A stretch of DNA of 64,000 bases, taken from assembly GCF_000429945.1 (NCBI RefSeq), contig NZ_AUCV01000031.1:1-64000 (forward strand), written 5' to 3'. The notes under the pieces were generated by a model. It made no database searches and had not been told where the DNA came from. It worked only from the letters and a program-made list of their open reading frames with translations. How positions within the stretch are numbered: the first letter of the stretch is position 1; each line of letters starts with the position of its first letter. Origin of the DNA: Desulfogranum japonicum DSM 18378 (lineage in GTDB: Bacteria > Desulfobacterota > Desulfobulbia > Desulfobulbales > Desulfobulbaceae). A program made the position numbers and the translations under genes. Positions 60,800-64,000 of this stretch are shown here, piece after piece.

Positions 60800-62289
60800 A
60801 CCAGGATGAACTGCAGCAGGCTTTAGCCGTCACAGAGCAATTGCAACGCCAGTGGATGATTGGTGCCGGTGAAGTGGCAGCCACAGTAACGCTGCCTGAG
60901 AGCTGGAGTGCACTGTTACAAGGAACCAGCCCTGAGCATGCAAGGCTTTTAACCCTGGCATTGACGGGGCAGCTGCAATTGATGATGACCTCCGGTTGTT
61001 CAGGACAGCAGAGTCTGCATGAAAAACCACTGTTGCCCATGTTGGCGGTACCCACTTTGCCCGAATCATTGCGGCCTCTTTTCCGCAGGTCGCTGGAAGG
61101 TCTTTCAAAACAGCGGTCCATAGACGTGGCCTGTGTGTTGAGACTGTTATCCCAACGCCGGGTGACAGCCCATCCTGCGGACTGGTTGCCTACCAATAAA
61201 GAAAAAAGTCTGCCCAGGGAGTATTGGCCCTGGTGTCGATGGGTGGCAGATGTCGCTGCCATGAACACAGAAGCCGGTGAAACGCTTTCTGAAGATACCT
61301 GGGACCAGTTTTATCCTGCTGAACGCCTGGCCCTATTGCAGGATATGAGGGCTCTGGAGCCGGATTCTGCTCGTGAACTGATAATGCAGTGTGCAGGACG
61401 TGAACCGGCAGACAAGCGTCTGTCCATTGTCGGAACCCTGGCAGTGAACCTTGCCCCGGCAGATGTGGACTATCTGCAGTCGTTGTTACAGGACCGCTCA
61501 AAAAAAATCGCTACGCTGGCATCCCAGATGCTGAGCCGTCTGGGAACTCTTCTGGAGCAAGATAGCGCAGAAATGTCTGAAGAGGAAGTTCAGGAGCACG
61601 CAGAAACATATACCCTGGAAAAAAAGGGTATCTTGAAAAAGCGGTTGAGGCTGCGTCCCAAAAAAATGCGCAGCGGCAAGCAGAATGCGATACGCACCGA
61701 GCGTCTGGGGGGAATTTCTCTTTCTGCTTTTGCCCGGGTGCTTGGTCTCAAAGTAACGCAGCTCCTCGATGCCTGGGATTTTGAAGATAACCGTCCTTCG
61801 GATAACCTGGCCTTCCTGACCAATGCCGCATCCACCCTCAGCGATGATCATATCGAACATTTGCTTGCCCGTCTGCTCAGCGATGCGTCCATCACCCACA
61901 ACGATATATCTCTTCTGGAGCAGGTCGTTGCCCGGCTTTCTCCCGAAGCACGTCAGACCTGCGTGCAGCAGATACTGCGAGGCAAGGATGCTACGCTCTC
62001 GTTTTACGATTGCCTGCTCCTTGTTGAATCCCCATTGGATGACCTGCTTTTTACCGACCTGAAAAACAGCGGGGCCTGGAAAGCACTCTGCAATCGCATT
62101 GGAGAAGAATTTGACGGCGGTTACCTGGAAAACCTCCACTGTTGTGCCGAGCTGACCAGCCTTGGATTGCTTGTTCCCCAGGCTACTGCGGCCGCTGTCC
62201 TGGATGCTGTTGAATCCATGGGCCTCTCTTTGGCAGACCCTGCACTTGATCTACTGCAACTCAATAATCAGTTACCTATATTAACATAG
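60793..62289 (+). CDS. DUF5691 family protein
   Basis: A 498-residue protein made of helical, HEAT-like segments (RLALLQDMRALEPDSARELI, VDYLQSLLQDRSKKIATLAS), with a basic stretch KKGILKKRLRLRPKKMRSGK near residue 280. It belongs to the DUF5691 family by context and by the WLP-N-W / EW-WR type segments after residue 140. The family has no known activity; helical repeats suggest a scaffold. The ATG at 60793 has GGGGGAG six bases upstream and overlaps the end of the SWIM gene. Next gene follows after 12 bases. Confidence 0.75.
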   Translation: MLNQDELQQALAVTEQLQRQWMIGAGEVAATVTLPESWSALLQGTSPEHARLLTLALTGQLQLMMTSGCSGQQSLHEKPLLPMLAVPTLPESLRPLFRRSLEGLSKQRSIDVACVLRLLSQRRVTAHPADWLPTNKEKSLPREYWPWCRWVADVAAMNTEAGETLSEDTWDQFYPAERLALLQDMRALEPDSARELIMQCAGREPADKRLSIVGTLAVNLAPADVDYLQSLLQDRSKKIATLASQMLSRLGTLLEQDSAEMSEEEVQEHAETYTLEKKGILKKRLRLRPKKMRSGKQNAIRTERLGGISLSAFARVLGLKVTQLLDAWDFEDNRPSDNLAFLTNAASTLSDDHIEHLLARLLSDASITHNDISLLEQVVARLSPEARQTCVQQILRGKDATLSFYDCLLLVESPLDDLLFTDLKNSGAWKALCNRIGEEFDGGYLENLHCCAELTSLGLLVPQATAAAVLDAVESMGLSLADPALDLLQLNNQLPILT

Positions 62290-62301
62290 TAAGGAATCTC
62301 C

Positions 62302-63381
62302 ATGGCAGACATACTCCGTCAACCCGCTGAAGTTATCTATCAGGCAGAACTGGAAGCATTACACGCTGAAGACAGCGGCAGTAAACCGCATAACTGGTAT
62401 GTATCACCAAAGGCAGTGGTGACCTATCTCATGGGAGGGAAAACCGCTGCAGGGGTTGAGATATCAGCCAAATATATTGGAAACCGTCGATTAATCGAAA
62501 CCGCTGTTGCAACCTTGGCTACAGACCGGGCATTGCTGCTGCTGGGGGTGCCGGGGACTGCCAAATCCTGGGTAAGTGAGCATTTGTCAGCAGCGATCTG
62601 TGGCAAGAGTACGCAGATGATTCAATGTACAGCCGGTACTGATGAAAATCAGGTCCGTTATGGATGGAATTATGCGCAACTGCTGGCCAAGGGGCCAAGC
62701 AGGGAGGCGTTGGTGCCCACACCGCTGTATCGGGCCATGGAGTCAGGAACCCTGTGTCGGCTTGAGGAACTCACCCGCATGGGGTCAGATGTTCAGGATA
62801 CGCTTATTACAGTGTTATCTGAGAAAATGTTGCCCATCCCGGAATTGAATGAAGTGGTGTATGCCGAGCGCGGTTTTAATGTCATTGCCACGGCCAACAA
62901 CCGCGACAAAGGCGTGAACGAGTTGTCTTCGGCGCTCAAGCGGCGCTTTAATGTGGTGGTTTTGCCGTTGCCTGACGATATGGAGCAGGAGGTTTCCATT
63001 GTTGCCCGGCGCGTCGAGCAGACAGGTATTGGTCTTGATCTGCCGATCCCTAAAAATGTAAGGGAAGAAATAGAAAAAGTTGTAACTATTTTCAGGGAAT
63101 TGCGAGGTGGTGAAACCCTTGACGGCAAGGTGGTTCTGAAAACACCGACAGGTAATCTGTCCACCGCTGAGGCCATCGCCGTGATGGTGGGGGGCCTGAG
63201 CCAGGCAAACTGGTTTGGTGAAGGTGCTTTGACAGCTGAAGATATCAGCGCTAATCTGGTGGGTGCGATTGTAAAAGATCCTGTGCAGGATAAAGTCGTG
63301 TTGGAAGAGTACCTGGAGACCGTGATGAAAAAGCGCAGGGATTATGCCGAATATTATCGCAGCATGAATGATGTGCTCTAA
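62302..63381 (+). CDS. MoxR-family AAA+ ATPase
   Basis: A 359-residue ATPase. Walker A is GVPGTAKSW (about residues 81-89), with the final Thr replaced by Ser. The Walker B region reads LCRLEELTRM, with E-E in place of the usual D-E. Sensor 1 IATANNRDKG and the arginine-finger region ALKRRFNVV are intact. MoxR ATPases act as chaperones on a VWA-domain partner, often to activate or load metals. In this cassette the VWA gene is expected beyond the right edge. ATG start with AAGGAA upstream. Confidence 0.88.
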   Translation: MADILRQPAEVIYQAELEALHAEDSGSKPHNWYVSPKAVVTYLMGGKTAAGVEISAKYIGNRRLIETAVATLATDRALLLLGVPGTAKSWVSEHLSAAICGKSTQMIQCTAGTDENQVRYGWNYAQLLAKGPSREALVPTPLYRAMESGTLCRLEELTRMGSDVQDTLITVLSEKMLPIPELNEVVYAERGFNVIATANNRDKGVNELSSALKRRFNVVVLPLPDDMEQEVSIVARRVEQTGIGLDLPIPKNVREEIEKVVTIFRELRGGETLDGKVVLKTPTGNLSTAEAIAVMVGGLSQANWFGEGALTAEDISANLVGAIVKDPVQDKVVLEEYLETVMKKRRDYAEYYRSMNDVL

Positions 63382-63394
63382 GCGGCGGTAGGTT

Positions 63395-64000
63395 ATGTCT
63401 CAAGCGGAGATTCATTATTTTGGTGTTCGCCATCATGGTCCGGGCTCTGCACGTCGTGTGCTTTCCGCCCTGGAGCATGTGAGGCCTGCTACGGTTCTGG
63501 TCGAAGGTCCGGCTGACTGTACCCCTCTTTTTTCGCAGCTTGCCAGGCCGGAGATGAAACCACCTGTGGCCCTGTTAAGCTATGTGGCCGATAATGCCGT
63601 CTGTAGTACATTCGTTCCATTTGTCGAGTATTCTCCCGAATACCAGGCCTGCTGCTGGGCTGTGCGTAACAATGCTGTGTTGGAGTTTATTGACCTGCCT
63701 GTGGCCACACGTCTTGCCCAGATGGTCGCGGAAGCAGCCGAACAAACTGAACCCTCACAAGAGGATACGGTTGAGGCTGAGCCTGTTCAGGAGGGGGAAG
63801 AAGAAAGAGATTTTCGCCTTTCAGCAGATCCCATAGGTGTTCTGGCGCAACTGGCCGGTTATGAGGATGGAGAGGCGTGGTGGAATGACCTGATAGAGCA
63901 GAACGCAGATGACGACCATGCGATTTTTGCTATTCTGGATCAGGCAATGTTAGAGCTGCGCAGTGCTGCATTGGAGCAGTGCGGTGAACATGGAGATCTT
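63395..64000 (+). CDS. DUF5682 family protein, 5' part (cut by window edge)
   Basis: From the ATG at 63395 the frame is open to the end of the window (202 codons). The start, IHYFGVRHHGPGSARRVL, ALEHVRPATVLVEGPADCTP, is the signature of the DUF5682 family. The histidine pair and the VEGP motif recall the TraB/PrgY-like fold, though the catalytic role is unproven. An acidic stretch lies at residues 120-140. It follows the MoxR gene by 13 bases and extends the cassette. Confidence 0.8.
   Translation, partial: MSQAEIHYFGVRHHGPGSARRVLSALEHVRPATVLVEGPADCTPLFSQLARPEMKPPVALLSYVADNAVCSTFVPFVEYSPEYQACCWAVRNNAVLEFIDLPVATRLAQMVAEAAEQTEPSQEDTVEAEPVQEGEEERDFRLSADPIGVLAQLAGYEDGEAWWNDLIEQNADDDHAIFAILDQAMLELRSAALEQCGEHGDL

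Noticed and set aside
60600-61268. 222-residue minus-strand ORF across the SWIM and DUF5691 genes
   Set aside because: It crosses two well supported, overlapping genes in the opposite direction and has no recognisable content.

Overview
The window (64 kb) looks like a chromosomal segment of a Gram-negative, probably sulfate-reducing or related Desulfobacterota bacterium of the Desulfobulbales type. This is inferred from a split AdoCbl-dependent methylmalonyl-CoA mutase with MeaB (propionate/methylmalonyl pathway), type IV pilin genes, a Cache-domain chemoreceptor and large secreted proteins built of Fn3-like 'FEYGTTTSYG' repeats. I cannot name the genus. Several dispersed short repeats, transposase remnants and freshly broken genes show that the accessory parts are actively rearranging.

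Layout. 0.7-3.1 kb: transposase remnants flanking a Panacea/Fic toxin-antitoxin pair. 3.3-5.9 kb (minus): a small type IV pilus operon (pilin, unknown, PilC-like, pilin). 6.6-16.8 kb (plus): one ten-kilobase operon for uptake and nitrogen assimilation of guanidine or urea: ABC transporter, a NikR-fold regulator without the nickel ligands, two DUF1989 subunits (carboxyguanidine deiminase type), biotin-dependent carboxylase and allophanate hydrolase. 16.8-18.4 kb: gene-free. 18.5-21.9 kb: two paralogous secreted collagen-like proteins with chitin-binding-like modules. 22.6-33.1 kb (minus): glycan cluster with a TMTC-like glycosyltransferase, flippase-like protein, methyltransferase, three glycosyltransferases and a UDP-L-amino-deoxysugar pathway. 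33.2-35.2 kb: two cobalamin riboswitches, each followed by a terminator-like hairpin, bracketed by two oppositely oriented copies of a MITE. 35.3-40.8 kb: mutA-mutB-meaB. 41.9-54.6 kb: large secreted repeat proteins, one with a peptidase S74 chaperone domain, one a 1953-residue adhesin-like protein, and a DUF1554 gene broken by one lost base. 55.1-58.7 kb: CoA-transferase and chemoreceptor. 59.4-64.0 kb: a SWIM zinc finger / DUF5691 / MoxR AAA / DUF5682 cassette that runs off the right edge.

How the genes fit together. The transporter operon would import guanidine (or urea), carboxylate it, deiminate carboxyguanidine to allophanate and hydrolyse that to ammonia and CO2. The glycan cluster holds a polyprenyl-phosphate-sugar synthase-like protein and a GT-C enzyme with TPRs, so it could glycosylate secreted proteins; the Gly-Pro-Thr-rich collagen-like proteins next door are the obvious candidate acceptors. 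The mutase operon sits behind a B12 riboswitch although its enzyme needs B12. The secreted proteins share two short sequence signatures: a mature N-terminus of the VVV(V/I)P type, and a C-terminal FPW..L.P.L.SPNK motif that may be an uncharacterised sorting or anchoring signal.
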